From: Xenophilus azovorans DSM 13620
GTDB lineage: Bacteria; Pseudomonadota; Gammaproteobacteria; Burkholderiales; Burkholderiaceae_C
Assembly: GCF_000745855.1 (NCBI RefSeq)
Contig: NZ_JQKD01000031.1
Span: forward strand, 1 to 64,000
Direction of reading: 5' to 3'
DNA: 64,000 bases
Part shown: in pieces, positions 28,406 to 36,096 of the stretch
Position numbering within the stretch: the first letter of the stretch is position 1
Layout: the number at the start of each line of letters is the position of its first letter
Made by a program: the position numbers and the translations under genes
Notes under the pieces: model-generated
What the model saw: only the letters and a program-made list of their open reading frames with translations
What the model was told of the DNA's origin: nothing
Databases searched by the model: none

Positions 28406-30235
28406 ATGAGCGAGCAACAGGTCAAGGTGCCGGACATCGGCGACTTCAAGGACGTCGCGGTGATCGAGGTGCTGGTCAAGCCCGGCGACACCATCGCGGT
28501 CGAGCAGTCGCTGATCACCGTGGAGTCCGACAAGGCATCGATGGAGATCCCGTCCAGCCATGCGGGCGTGGTCAAGTCGGTCGCCGTCAACGTGGGCGAC
28601 AAGGTCAGCGAGGGCTCGGTGGTGCTGACGGTGGAAGCGGCCGAAGGCGCCGCTGCCGCCGCGCCGGCGCCGGCGGCCCCCGCGCCGGCCGCCAGCCCGG
28701 CCCCGGCGGCATCCGCTCCGGCGCCCGCGCCCGCCCGTGCGCCTGCGCCGGCTGGCAGCTACGGCGGCAAGGTCGACATCGAATGCGACACGCTGGTGCT
28801 CGGCGCCGGCCCCGGCGGCTACTCCGCCGCCTTCCGCAGCGCCGACCTCGGCATGAAGACCGTGCTGGTCGAGCGCTACGCCACGCTGGGCGGCGTCTGC
28901 CTGAACGTGGGCTGCATCCCCTCCAAGGCGCTGCTGCACGTCGCCGCGGTGATGGACGAGGTCAAGCACTTCGCCGATCTCGGCGTCGACTTCGGCGCGC
29001 CCAAGGTGGACCGCGCCAAGCTGCTGGCGCACAAGAACAAGGTGGTGGGCAAGCTCACCGGCGGCCTGGCGGCCATGGCGAAGATGCGTAAGGTCACGAC
29101 CGTGCGCGGCGTCGGCACCTTCCTCGACCCCTATCACCTGGAAGTCGACGAGACGACCGGCGACGGGTCCCAGACGACCGGCAGCAAGAAGGTCGTCAAG
29201 TTCCGCAACGCCATCATCGCGGCCGGCTCGCAGGCGGTGAGCCTGCCCTTCATGCCCAAGGACGACCCGCGCGTGGTCGATTCCACCGGCGCGCTCGAAC
29301 TGACGACCGACCCCAAGCGCATGCTGATCCTGGGCGGCGGCATCATCGGCCTGGAGATGGGCACGGTGTATTCCACGCTCGGCGCGCGGCTGGACGTGGT
29401 CGAGATGCTCGACGGCCTGATGCAGGGCGCCGACCGCGACCTGGTCAAGGTGTGGCAGAAGATGAACGCGCCGCGCTTCGACAACATCATGACCTCGACC
29501 AAGACCGTCGGCGCCGAGGCGACCAAGGAAGGCATCAAGGTCATGCTCGAGGGCGCCAACGCGCCCAAGGAGCCGCAGGTCTACGACCTGGTGCTGCAGG
29601 CGGTGGGCCGCAGCCCCAACGGCAAGAAGATCGGCGCCGAGAAGGCCGGCGTCGCGGTGACCGACCGCGGCTTCATCCCGGTGGACGTCCAGATGCGCAC
29701 CAACGTGCCGAACATCTTCGCCATCGGCGACATCGTCGGCCAGCCGATGCTGGCGCACAAGGCGGTGCACGAGGCGCATGTGGCGGCGGAGGTCATCGCC
29801 GGCGAGCAGAAGGGCGACCGGGAACTGGCGAGCGCCGCCTTCAACGCCCGCGTGATCCCCAGCGTGGCCTACACCGACCCCGAGGTGGCGTGGGTGGGCC
29901 TCACCGAGGACCAGGCCAAGGCCGAGGGCATCAAGGTCAAGAAGGGGCATTTCCCCTGGACGGCCTCCGGCCGTGCCATCGCCAACACGCGCGACGAGGG
30001 CTTCACCAAGCTGCTGTTCGATGCCCAGACGCACCGCATCCTGGGCGGCGGCATCGTCGGCACGCATGCCGGCGACATGATCGGCGAGATCGCCCTGGCC
30101 ATCGAGATGGGCGCCGACGAGATCGACATCGGCAAGACCATCCACCCGCACCCGACGCTGGGCGAATCCATCGGCATGGCGGCGGAGGTGGCGCACGGCA
30201 CCTGCACCGACCTGCCGCCGCAGAAGAAGGGCTGA
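28406..30235 (+). CDS. lpdA: Dihydrolipoyl dehydrogenase, PDH E3, with N-terminal lipoyl domain
   Basis: E3 reoxidises the dihydrolipoyl groups of AceF using FAD and NAD. The 609-residue protein has an extra N-terminal lipoyl domain (Lys43 in [10 protein letters not shown]), an Ala/Pro linker, then the disulfide oxidoreductase: FAD motif GAGPGGYSAAF, redox pair Cys165-Cys170 ([13 protein letters not shown]), NAD motif LGGGIIGLEMG, and the C-terminal catalytic His in GKTIHPHPTLGES. Lipoyl-fused E3 subunits are known in several betaproteobacteria and Neisseria. It closes the operon ahead of a strong terminator. Confidence 0.97.
   Translation: MSEQQVKVPDIGDFKDVAVIEVLVKPGDTIAVEQSLITVESDKASMEIPSSHAGVVKSVAVNVGDKVSEGSVVLTVEAAEGAAAAAPAPAAPAPAASPAPAASAPAPAPARAPAPAGSYGGKVDIECDTLVLGAGPGGYSAAFRSADLGMKTVLVERYATLGGVCLNVGCIPSKALLHVAAVMDEVKHFADLGVDFGAPKVDRAKLLAHKNKVVGKLTGGLAAMAKMRKVTTVRGVGTFLDPYHLEVDETTGDGSQTTGSKKVVKFRNAIIAAGSQAVSLPFMPKDDPRVVDSTGALELTTDPKRMLILGGGIIGLEMGTVYSTLGARLDVVEMLDGLMQGADRDLVKVWQKMNAPRFDNIMTSTKTVGAEATKEGIKVMLEGANAPKEPQVYDLVLQAVGRSPNGKKIGAEKAGVAVTDRGFIPVDVQMRTNVPNIFAIGDIVGQPMLAHKAVHEAHVAAEVIAGEQKGDRELASAAFNARVIPSVAYTDPEVAWVGLTEDQAKAEGIKVKKGHFPWTASGRAIANTRDEGFTKLLFDAQTHRILGGGIVGTHAGDMIGEIALAIEMGADEIDIGKTIHPHPTLGESIGMAAEVAHGTCTDLPPQKKG
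28418..28633 (+). repeat. Lipoyl-domain repeat unit 3 (lpdA)
   Basis: Third copy of the lipoyl-domain coding unit, at the 5' end of lpdA; DNA closely follows the two aceF copies, with more third-position changes in the 3' half. Confidence 0.8.
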
Positions 30236-30261
30236 GCGCCCTGCGCGACGCGCACCCAACG

Positions 30262-30290
30262 AAAAATCCCGCCGGCGGCGGGATTTTTTT
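30262..30290. terminator. Bidirectional intrinsic terminator after lpdA
   Basis: AATCCCGCC and GGCGGGATT form a perfect 9-bp stem with a three-base loop. It is flanked by an A run on the left and seven T on the right, so it can act on both lpdA (+) and the convergent NlpC/P60 gene (-). Confidence 0.93.
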
Positions 30291-30326
30291 ATGGGCCTTG
30301 CAGGCCCCGCGGAAAGGGCGGAGGGC

Positions 30327-30860
30327 TCACTCGCCCGACGCGCCGTCCTCGATGACCCGCCGCGCGCCGTTGAAGCGGCGCTGCCAGTAGCTCACGTTCA
30401 TGCTTTCCACGCGCACCTCGGCGCCCGTGCGCGGCGAGTGGATGAACTTGCCGTCGCCGATGTAGATGCCGACATGGCTGAAGGCGCGGCGCATGGTGTT
30501 GAAGAACACCAAGTCGCCCGGACGAAGCTCGCTGCGGTCGATCTTCTCGGTGGCGGCCGCCTGCTCCTCGGCGCGGCGCGGCAGCAGCTTGCCCACCGAC
30601 TTGTCGTACATCGCGCGCACGAAGCCGCTGCAGTCGAAGCCCGTCTCGACACTGTTGCCGCCGCGGCGGTAGGGTACGCCCAGGAAGCCCATGGCGCTGA
30701 GCACCAGTTCCGAAGTGCGGTCGCTGACGGAGTGGCGCACGTGCTCGATGCGGTCCATCAGCCCGTGGCGGGCCTGGATTCCCTCCGTCTCGTCGGTCGG
30801 GGCAGCGTGGGCGGAGGCGGCCAGGACGAAGGCGAGCAGGGAGAGGGGGATTCGGCGCAT
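30327..30860 (-). CDS. NlpC/P60 (C40) family cell-wall hydrolase
   Basis: This 177-residue protein has a signal peptide (RRIPLSLLAFVLAASAHAAP) and one NlpC/P60 domain. The catalytic residues are visible as Cys77 (FDCSGFVRAMY), His129 (FSHVGIYIGDG) and His141 (FIHSPRTG), the Cys-His-His triad of peptidoglycan endopeptidases of the Spr type. It probably cleaves peptide stems in the periplasm. The ATG at 30860 is preferred over a GTG eight codons upstream because the signal peptide then starts correctly. Confidence 0.9.
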   Translation of the reverse strand: MRRIPLSLLAFVLAASAHAAPTDETEGIQARHGLMDRIEHVRHSVSDRTSELVLSAMGFLGVPYRRGGNSVETGFDCSGFVRAMYDKSVGKLLPRRAEEQAAATEKIDRSELRPGDLVFFNTMRRAFSHVGIYIGDGKFIHSPRTGAEVRVESMNVSYWQRRFNGARRVIEDGASGE

Positions 30861-31079
30861 GGGCGCGTAGGATATTGATGACACTGAACCATGTCAATTT
30901 GGAAGTTACATTCGAAATCCTGCATAACTCTTTGAATCAAAAAGATTTTCTGCAATGCAGCAAAATTGAAGTTGTAACAGGTGCGATCTAAATTGCCTTT
31001 GGTCATGCATGGGCAAGGCACAGGCGTCACGGAAATGAGGCGCAAAGTGTTCCTTTCTGTGTGCAACGGGTGGCAAGAG
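30861..31079. other. A+T-rich intergenic region between divergent genes
   Basis: These 219 bp separate the NlpC/P60 gene (-) from the sugar dehydrogenase gene (+). The part from about 30870 to 31000 is strikingly A+T-rich for this genome and has a TGACA-N8-TGTCA dyad near 30877. It must hold both promoters; no gene is evident. Confidence 0.5.
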
Positions 31080-32213
31080 ATGACAACTTCCAGGACGCGA
31101 TCGCTGGGGCGAAACATCGCCGGGGCTCTGCTGGTGCTCGGCGCGTCGGTTTCGGCCCTGGCGCAGGCCCAGCCGCAGCCGCAGGTGGTGGCCGCGGGGC
31201 TGGAACACCCCTGGGCCGTGGCCTTCCTGCCGGAACAGCGCTTTCTGGTCACCGAGCGGCCCGGGCGGCTGCGGGTGATCGAGGCCGACGGCCGGCTGGG
31301 CGAGCCCGTCGCCGGCGTGCCGGCGGTGGCGGCGGGCGGGCAGGGCGGCCTGCTCGACGTGGCGACGGACAGCGAATTCGCCCGCAACCGCACGCTGTAC
31401 CTGTGTTTCTCGGAGCCGGATGTGGCCGGCCGCGCCAACGGCACCGCGCTGGCGCGGGCCCGGCTGTCCGACGACCTGCGGCGGCTGGAGGGGGTGCAGG
31501 TCATCTTCCGCCAGCAGCCCAAGGTGGCCAGCCGCAATCACTTCGGCTGCCGCATCGTGGAAGGGCGTGACGGCACGCTCTTCCTCACGCTGGGCGACCG
31601 CTTCAGCCGCAAGGAGGATGCGCAGACGCTGGACAACCACCTGGGCAAGGTCGTGCGCGTGGCCAAGGACGGCAGCGTCCCGAAGGACAACCCCTTCGTC
31701 GGCCGCGCCGGCGCGCTGCCGGAAATCTGGAGCTATGGCCACCGCAACAGCCAGGGCGCGACGCTCGGGCCGGACGGCCGGCTGTGGATGCACGAGCACG
31801 GTCCGCAGGGCGGCGACGAGATCAACCGGCCGCAGCCCGGCCGCAACCACGGCTGGCCGATCATCACCTACGGCGAGAACTACGGCGGCGGCGCCATCGG
31901 CGAAGGCATCACCGCCAAGGCGGGCATGGAGCAACCGCTCAAATACTGGGTGCCGTCCATCGCGCCCTCGGGCATGGCCTTCCTCACCAGCGACCGCTAC
32001 GGGCCGGCCTGGAAGGGCAACCTCTTCGTCGGCTCGCTCAAGTTCGGCTACCTGGACCGCATCGAACTCGCGGGAGACAAGGTGACGGCCGAGCACAAGC
32101 TGCTGGAGGCCGGCCGCGAGCGCATCCGCGACGTGCGCCAGGGGCCCGATGGCCTGCTCTACGTGCTGACCGACGCGCAGGACGGCAAGCTGATCCGCCT
32201 CGTGCCGCGCTGA
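31080..32213 (+). CDS. PQQ-dependent sugar dehydrogenase (soluble aldose dehydrogenase-like)
   Basis: The 377-residue protein belongs to the six-bladed beta-propeller family of soluble PQQ glucose dehydrogenase/YliI. The N-terminus is a signal peptide (RNIAGALLVLGASVSALAQAQ), so it is periplasmic. Family features include LEHPWAVAFLPE, VTERPGRLRVIE, NHFGCRIVEGRDGTLFLTLGDR, WSYGHRNSQG, MHEHGPQGGDEIN, NHGWP and the C-terminal DGLLYVLTD. The sugar substrate is not known. ATG 31080 is chosen because it starts the signal peptide; the frame is open to 30981. Confidence 0.9.
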   Translation: MTTSRTRSLGRNIAGALLVLGASVSALAQAQPQPQVVAAGLEHPWAVAFLPEQRFLVTERPGRLRVIEADGRLGEPVAGVPAVAAGGQGGLLDVATDSEFARNRTLYLCFSEPDVAGRANGTALARARLSDDLRRLEGVQVIFRQQPKVASRNHFGCRIVEGRDGTLFLTLGDRFSRKEDAQTLDNHLGKVVRVAKDGSVPKDNPFVGRAGALPEIWSYGHRNSQGATLGPDGRLWMHEHGPQGGDEINRPQPGRNHGWPIITYGENYGGGAIGEGITAKAGMEQPLKYWVPSIAPSGMAFLTSDRYGPAWKGNLFVGSLKFGYLDRIELAGDKVTAEHKLLEAGRERIRDVRQGPDGLLYVLTDAQDGKLIRLVPR

Positions 32214-32248
32214 AGCGCCCGGCCGCTGCCGACCCGATCGCGGAGACA

Positions 32249-32866
32249 ATGGCCGCCATGCTGCTCGACGCTTCCTCCTCCCAGCTCGTGCTGGTCGACT
32301 ACCAGGCCCGCCTCATGCCCGCCATCCACCAGGGCGAGGCCGTGCTGGCCAACGCCGTGCGGCTGGCGAAGCTGGCGCAACTGGCCGAGGTGCCCGTGTT
32401 CGGCACCGAGCAGAACCCGGCCCGGCTCGGCGAGAACGCGTCCGAACTGCGCGCCCTGTGCCGCCGTACGCTGCCCAAGATGCACTTCAGCGCCGTGGCC
32501 GAGGGCCTCGCCGAATGGCTGCGTCCGCCCGCCCGCGCCCCGCAGGGCAACGCCCGCAGCCTGCCGCGCCACCTGCAGAAGGAGCGCTCGGCCGCCGCGC
32601 CGGCGGCGCGCGAGAGCATCGTGATCGCCGGCTGCGAGGCGCACGTGTGCCTGTTGCAGACGGCGTTGGAGCTGCTGGAGGACGAGTTCGAGGTCTGGGT
32701 CGTCACCGACGCCTGCGGTTCGCGCACCGAGCGCAACCGCGACGCCGCCTTCGACCGGCTGGCCGGCGCGGGCGCCGAGCTGGTGACGACGGAGATGGTC
32801 GGCTTCGAGTGGCTGCGCAGCGCCGAGCACCCGGCCTTCAAGGCGCTTCAGGCACTCATCCGCTGA
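32249..32866 (+). CDS. Isochorismatase-like cysteine hydrolase
   Basis: This 205-residue protein is of the isochorismatase-like/YcaC type. Catalytic candidates are an Asp in LVLVDYQARL, a Lys in RTLPKMHFSA and a Cys in VIAGCEAHVCLLQTALELL, forming the usual D-K-C triad. The substrate is unknown for most of this family. Residues about 95-120 form a basic, Pro/Arg-rich insertion (RPPARAPQGNARSLPRHLQK) not seen in the core fold. ATG 32249 or 32258 may be the start. The 3' end overlaps the convergent Crp/Fnr gene by 19 bp. Confidence 0.85.
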   Translation: MAAMLLDASSSQLVLVDYQARLMPAIHQGEAVLANAVRLAKLAQLAEVPVFGTEQNPARLGENASELRALCRRTLPKMHFSAVAEGLAEWLRPPARAPQGNARSLPRHLQKERSAAAPAARESIVIAGCEAHVCLLQTALELLEDEFEVWVVTDACGSRTERNRDAAFDRLAGAGAELVTTEMVGFEWLRSAEHPAFKALQALIR

Positions 32867-33669
32867 CGCCCCGGCACGGGGCCGGCCAGCAGCGGCGGCT
32901 CGCCGGCCAGGCTGCGCAGCGCCTCCACGTCGCGCACGATCACCGTGTAGCCGGCCACCTCGATGCAGCCCAGCTCCGCCAGGCGGCGGAAGCTGCGCGA
33001 CAGCGTCGCCTGCGCCATCACCAGCTGCTGCGCGATGGAGCGCTTCTGCACCGGCAGGTGGATCGCCGGCGCATGGTCGGGCCCCGGCTGGCTGGGCTGG
33101 CGCAGCAGCCACAGCGCCAGGCGGCTGAGCACGTCCTTGGTCGCGAGTTCGTGGCGGCCCTCGGTCAGCTCGCGCACGCGCTCGGCCATCACGCGGCCCA
33201 TCGCGTGCAGCAGCGCGGCATCGGCCTGGGCGCAGGCGATCAGCGTCTGCAGCGGCAGGGCCAGCAGCGTCACCGGCACCGGGCAGGTGGCCGACTCGAT
33301 CCAGGCCGAGTCCAGCCAGGCGCCGGCGATGTCGAACCACTGGCCGCGCTCGACGATGCGGTTTTCCACCAGGCCGCCGTCCTCGCCCGGCCGGCCCACC
33401 ACGATGCGGCCTTCGGCCACCAGCCACCAGGCCGGCGGGAAGGCCGGCGGGGCGCCGCGGACCAGGCCCGGCGACAGCAGGTGCGGCTGCAGCGCCGCGG
33501 CCAGCCGCTCGAGGCTCGCCTGCCGCAGGCCGGACGGGGCGAAGGCCAGGCGCAGCAACTGGGCATCGGCGCGCAGGCCCGTCGCGGGCGCGGCGGTGGG
33601 CGGCCGGGGACGCGCGCAGGCCGGCCCGGGGGACGGCGGGCGCGGTGCGGGGGACAAGGCCGGCGGCAT
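32848..33669 (-). CDS. Crp/Fnr-family transcriptional regulator
   Basis: The 273-residue protein has an N-terminal Pro-rich lead (about 45 residues), a cyclic-nucleotide-binding-like domain (VRGAPPAFPPAWWLVAEGRI, VENRIVERGQWFDIAGAWL), a long dimerisation helix and a C-terminal winged helix (LPVQKRSIAQQLVMAQATLSRSFRRLAELGCI). It lacks the cysteine cluster of FNR, and the cAMP phosphate-binding loop is not clearly conserved, so its ligand is unknown. The ATG at 33669 has CAGGAG 10 bases upstream. It is divergent from the propionyl-CoA synthetase gene, which it may control. Confidence 0.85.
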   Translation of the reverse strand: MPPALSPAPRPPSPGPACARPRPPTAAPATGLRADAQLLRLAFAPSGLRQASLERLAAALQPHLLSPGLVRGAPPAFPPAWWLVAEGRIVVGRPGEDGGLVENRIVERGQWFDIAGAWLDSAWIESATCPVPVTLLALPLQTLIACAQADAALLHAMGRVMAERVRELTEGRHELATKDVLSRLALWLLRQPSQPGPDHAPAIHLPVQKRSIAQQLVMAQATLSRSFRRLAELGCIEVAGYTVIVRDVEALRSLAGEPPLLAGPVPGRQRMSA

Positions 33670-33748
33670 CGACGGTGACTCCTGCAGATTGGCAAGGCAA
33701 AAGGAAAAAGGGATGCTGCGAATCTGCCAAGAGCCGGCGGCTGCGGGT

Positions 33749-33762
33749 TTGAGGCATCTCAA
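33749..33762. promoter_or_regulatory. FNR-box-like palindrome
   Basis: TTGAG-GCAT-CTCAA has the geometry of an FNR/Crp-type site (TTGAT-N4-ATCAA) and lies in the 254-bp divergent region between the Crp/Fnr-family gene and prpE. It could be the operator of the adjacent regulator. Confidence 0.45.
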
Positions 33763-33923
33763 GAGTCGGGCCCGTGGCGGCCGCGATGCGTGCGCCGCGT
33801 GCGCCATGTCAGGCGTACGCAAGGGCGCCTTCCATAATCGACTGCATGCGGGGCGCCCCGGCGGCGCTCCTTCGCCCCCGATCCGAAAAGCACAAGGCGG
33901 CCCCGCGCCGCCAGGAGACAGCC

Positions 33924-35840
33924 ATGACCACCCGATTCGAGGACTTCCACCTTCGCTCCATCGAGGAGCCCGATGCCTTCTGGGCCGAGCAGGCCGGGCT
34001 GATCGACTGGCACGTGCCGCCCCGGCAGATCCTCGACGCCGCCCGCCCGCCCTTCTACCGCTGGTTCGTCGGCGGGCAGACCAACCTGTGCCACAACGCG
34101 GTCGACCGCCACCTGGCCGCGCGCGGCGACCAGCCGGCGCTGATCGGCGTCTCGACCGAGACCGGCGTCGAGCGCACCTGGACCTTCCGCGAACTGCATG
34201 CCGAGGTGCAGCGCATGGCCGCCGGCCTGATGGCGCTGGGCGCGGGCCGCGGCGACCGGGTGCTGATCTACATGCCGATGATTCCCGAGGCGGTGTTCGC
34301 CATGCTGGCCTGCGCGCGCATCGGCGCCATCCACTGCGTCGTGTTCGGCGGCTTCGCCAGCGCCTCGCTGGCCTCGCGCATCGAGGATGCCGGGCCGAAG
34401 GTCGTGGTCAGCGCCGACGCCGGCTCGCGCGGCGGCAAGGTGATCCCCTACAAGCCGCTGCTGGACGAGGCGATCCGCCTGTCCGCCCACAAGCCGCCGG
34501 CGGTGCTGCTGGTGGACCGGGCGCTGGCGCCCATGGAACTGACCGCCGACCGAGACCACCTGGCGGCCGACCTGCTCGCCCGCCATGCCGACGCCGAGGT
34601 GCCCTGCGCCTGGTTGGAGGCCACGGACATCAGCTACACCATCTACACCAGCGGCACCACCGGCAAGCCCAAGGGCGTGCAGCGCGACGTCGGCGGCTAC
34701 GCGGTGGCGCTGGCGGCCAGCATGAAGCACATCTTCGACGGCCGGCCCGGCGAGACCTACTTCTCCACCAGCGACATCGGCTGGGTGGTGGGCCACAGCT
34801 ACATCGTCTACGGACCGCTGCTGGCCGGCATGGCGACGCTGGTGTACGAGGGCCTGCCGACCCAGGGCCTGGACCGCCAGCCCAACGGCGGCATCTGGTG
34901 GCAACTCGTCGAGAAGTACAGGGTCACCGTCATGTTCAGCGCGCCGACGGCGGTGCGCGTGCTCAAGAAGCAGGACCCGGCGCTGCTGAAGAAGTACGAC
35001 CTCGCCAGCCTGCGCTCACTGTTCCTGGCCGGCGAGCCGCTGGACGAGCCCACTGCGCGCTGGATCAGCGACGGTCTGGGCGTGCCCATTATCGACAACT
35101 ACTGGCAGACCGAGTCCGGCTGGCCGATCCTGACCCTGGCCAATGCGGTGGAGCCCAAGGCGCCCCGCTTCGGCAGCCCGGGCGTGCCGATGTACGGCTA
35201 CAAGGTGAAGATCCTGCACGAGGCCACCGGCGAGGAGCTGACCGCGCCGGGCGAGAAGGGCGTGGTCGCCATCGAGGGGCCGACGCCGCCGGGCTTCATG
35301 CAGACCGTGTGGCGCGACGACGAGCGCTTCGTCCAGACCTACTGGAAGAGCATCCCGGGCAAGCTGGTGTATTCCACCTTCGACTGGGGCATCCGCGACG
35401 AGGACGGCTACTACTACATCCTGGGCCGCACCGACGACGTGATCAACGTGGCCGGCCACCGCCTGGGCACGCGCGAGATCGAGGAGGCCATCTCCGGCCA
35501 CCCCAACGTGGCCGAGGTGGCCGTGGTGGGCGTGGCCGATCCGCTCAAGGGCCAGGTGGCGATGGCCTTCGTCGTGCCCAAGGCCGGCGCCGCCGCCGGC
35601 GACGCGGCCGAGGCGCTGAAGCTGGAGGGCGAGATCATGCAGGCCGTGTCCGAGCGGCTCGGCGCCCTGGCCCGGCCGGCGCGGGTGCGCTTCGTGGCCG
35701 GCCTGCCCAAGACGCGCAGCGGCAAGCTGCTGCGCCGCGCCATCCAGGCCGTGTGCGAGCAGCGCGACCCGGGCGACCTGACCACCATCGACGACCCCGG
35801 CACGCTGCAGGCCATCCGGGCCCTGGTGACGGCCGGCTGA
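33924..35840 (+). CDS. prpE: Propionyl-CoA synthetase (acyl-adenylate forming)
   Basis: This 638-residue AMP-forming acyl-CoA synthetase resembles PrpE, which activates propionate (or acetate) to its CoA ester. Motifs are A3 YTSGTTGKPKGVQRD, a YWQTESGWP A5-like motif, the A8 region GRTDDVINVAGHRLGTREIE and the C-terminal catalytic Lys in PKTRSGKLLRRAI. The length and the Arg-Asp (QRD) after the P-loop agree with PrpE rather than Acs, but acetate use cannot be excluded. ATG 33924 has a CAGGAGA site. It is divergent from the Crp/Fnr regulator. Confidence 0.93.
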   Translation: MTTRFEDFHLRSIEEPDAFWAEQAGLIDWHVPPRQILDAARPPFYRWFVGGQTNLCHNAVDRHLAARGDQPALIGVSTETGVERTWTFRELHAEVQRMAAGLMALGAGRGDRVLIYMPMIPEAVFAMLACARIGAIHCVVFGGFASASLASRIEDAGPKVVVSADAGSRGGKVIPYKPLLDEAIRLSAHKPPAVLLVDRALAPMELTADRDHLAADLLARHADAEVPCAWLEATDISYTIYTSGTTGKPKGVQRDVGGYAVALAASMKHIFDGRPGETYFSTSDIGWVVGHSYIVYGPLLAGMATLVYEGLPTQGLDRQPNGGIWWQLVEKYRVTVMFSAPTAVRVLKKQDPALLKKYDLASLRSLFLAGEPLDEPTARWISDGLGVPIIDNYWQTESGWPILTLANAVEPKAPRFGSPGVPMYGYKVKILHEATGEELTAPGEKGVVAIEGPTPPGFMQTVWRDDERFVQTYWKSIPGKLVYSTFDWGIRDEDGYYYILGRTDDVINVAGHRLGTREIEEAISGHPNVAEVAVVGVADPLKGQVAMAFVVPKAGAAAGDAAEALKLEGEIMQAVSERLGALARPARVRFVAGLPKTRSGKLLRRAIQAVCEQRDPGDLTTIDDPGTLQAIRALVTAG

Positions 35841-35963
35841 GCGGCCCGCCTCGGGTTCGGCCCGCTTGCCCTGGCGGGCGCGCGTGCCAAGAATGCCCGT
35901 TCTTCCCGGCGGAAAGACGGGATTCGCGCCGCGCCTGCGTTCCGAGGGGCGGCCGTCATCCAT

Positions 35964-35991
35964 TTGACGTGGCACAATGCGAAGGTACTCA
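35964..35991 (+). promoter_or_regulatory. Possible sucA promoter
   Basis: TTGACG (35964-35969) and TACTCA (35986-35991), 16 bp apart, lie in the 256-bp gap upstream of sucA. The -10 match is weak. The rest of the gap holds no gene that I can see. Confidence 0.3.
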
Positions 35992-36096
35992 GGCCCTTCC
36001 CAGCCACAGTCGCATCCGCCAACCGGTTCAGCCGTGTCGCGGAAGGTTTTTCTAACCAGCTAATGCTTCCTGAAGGGAAGCGGAGGTCAGCGGAAC

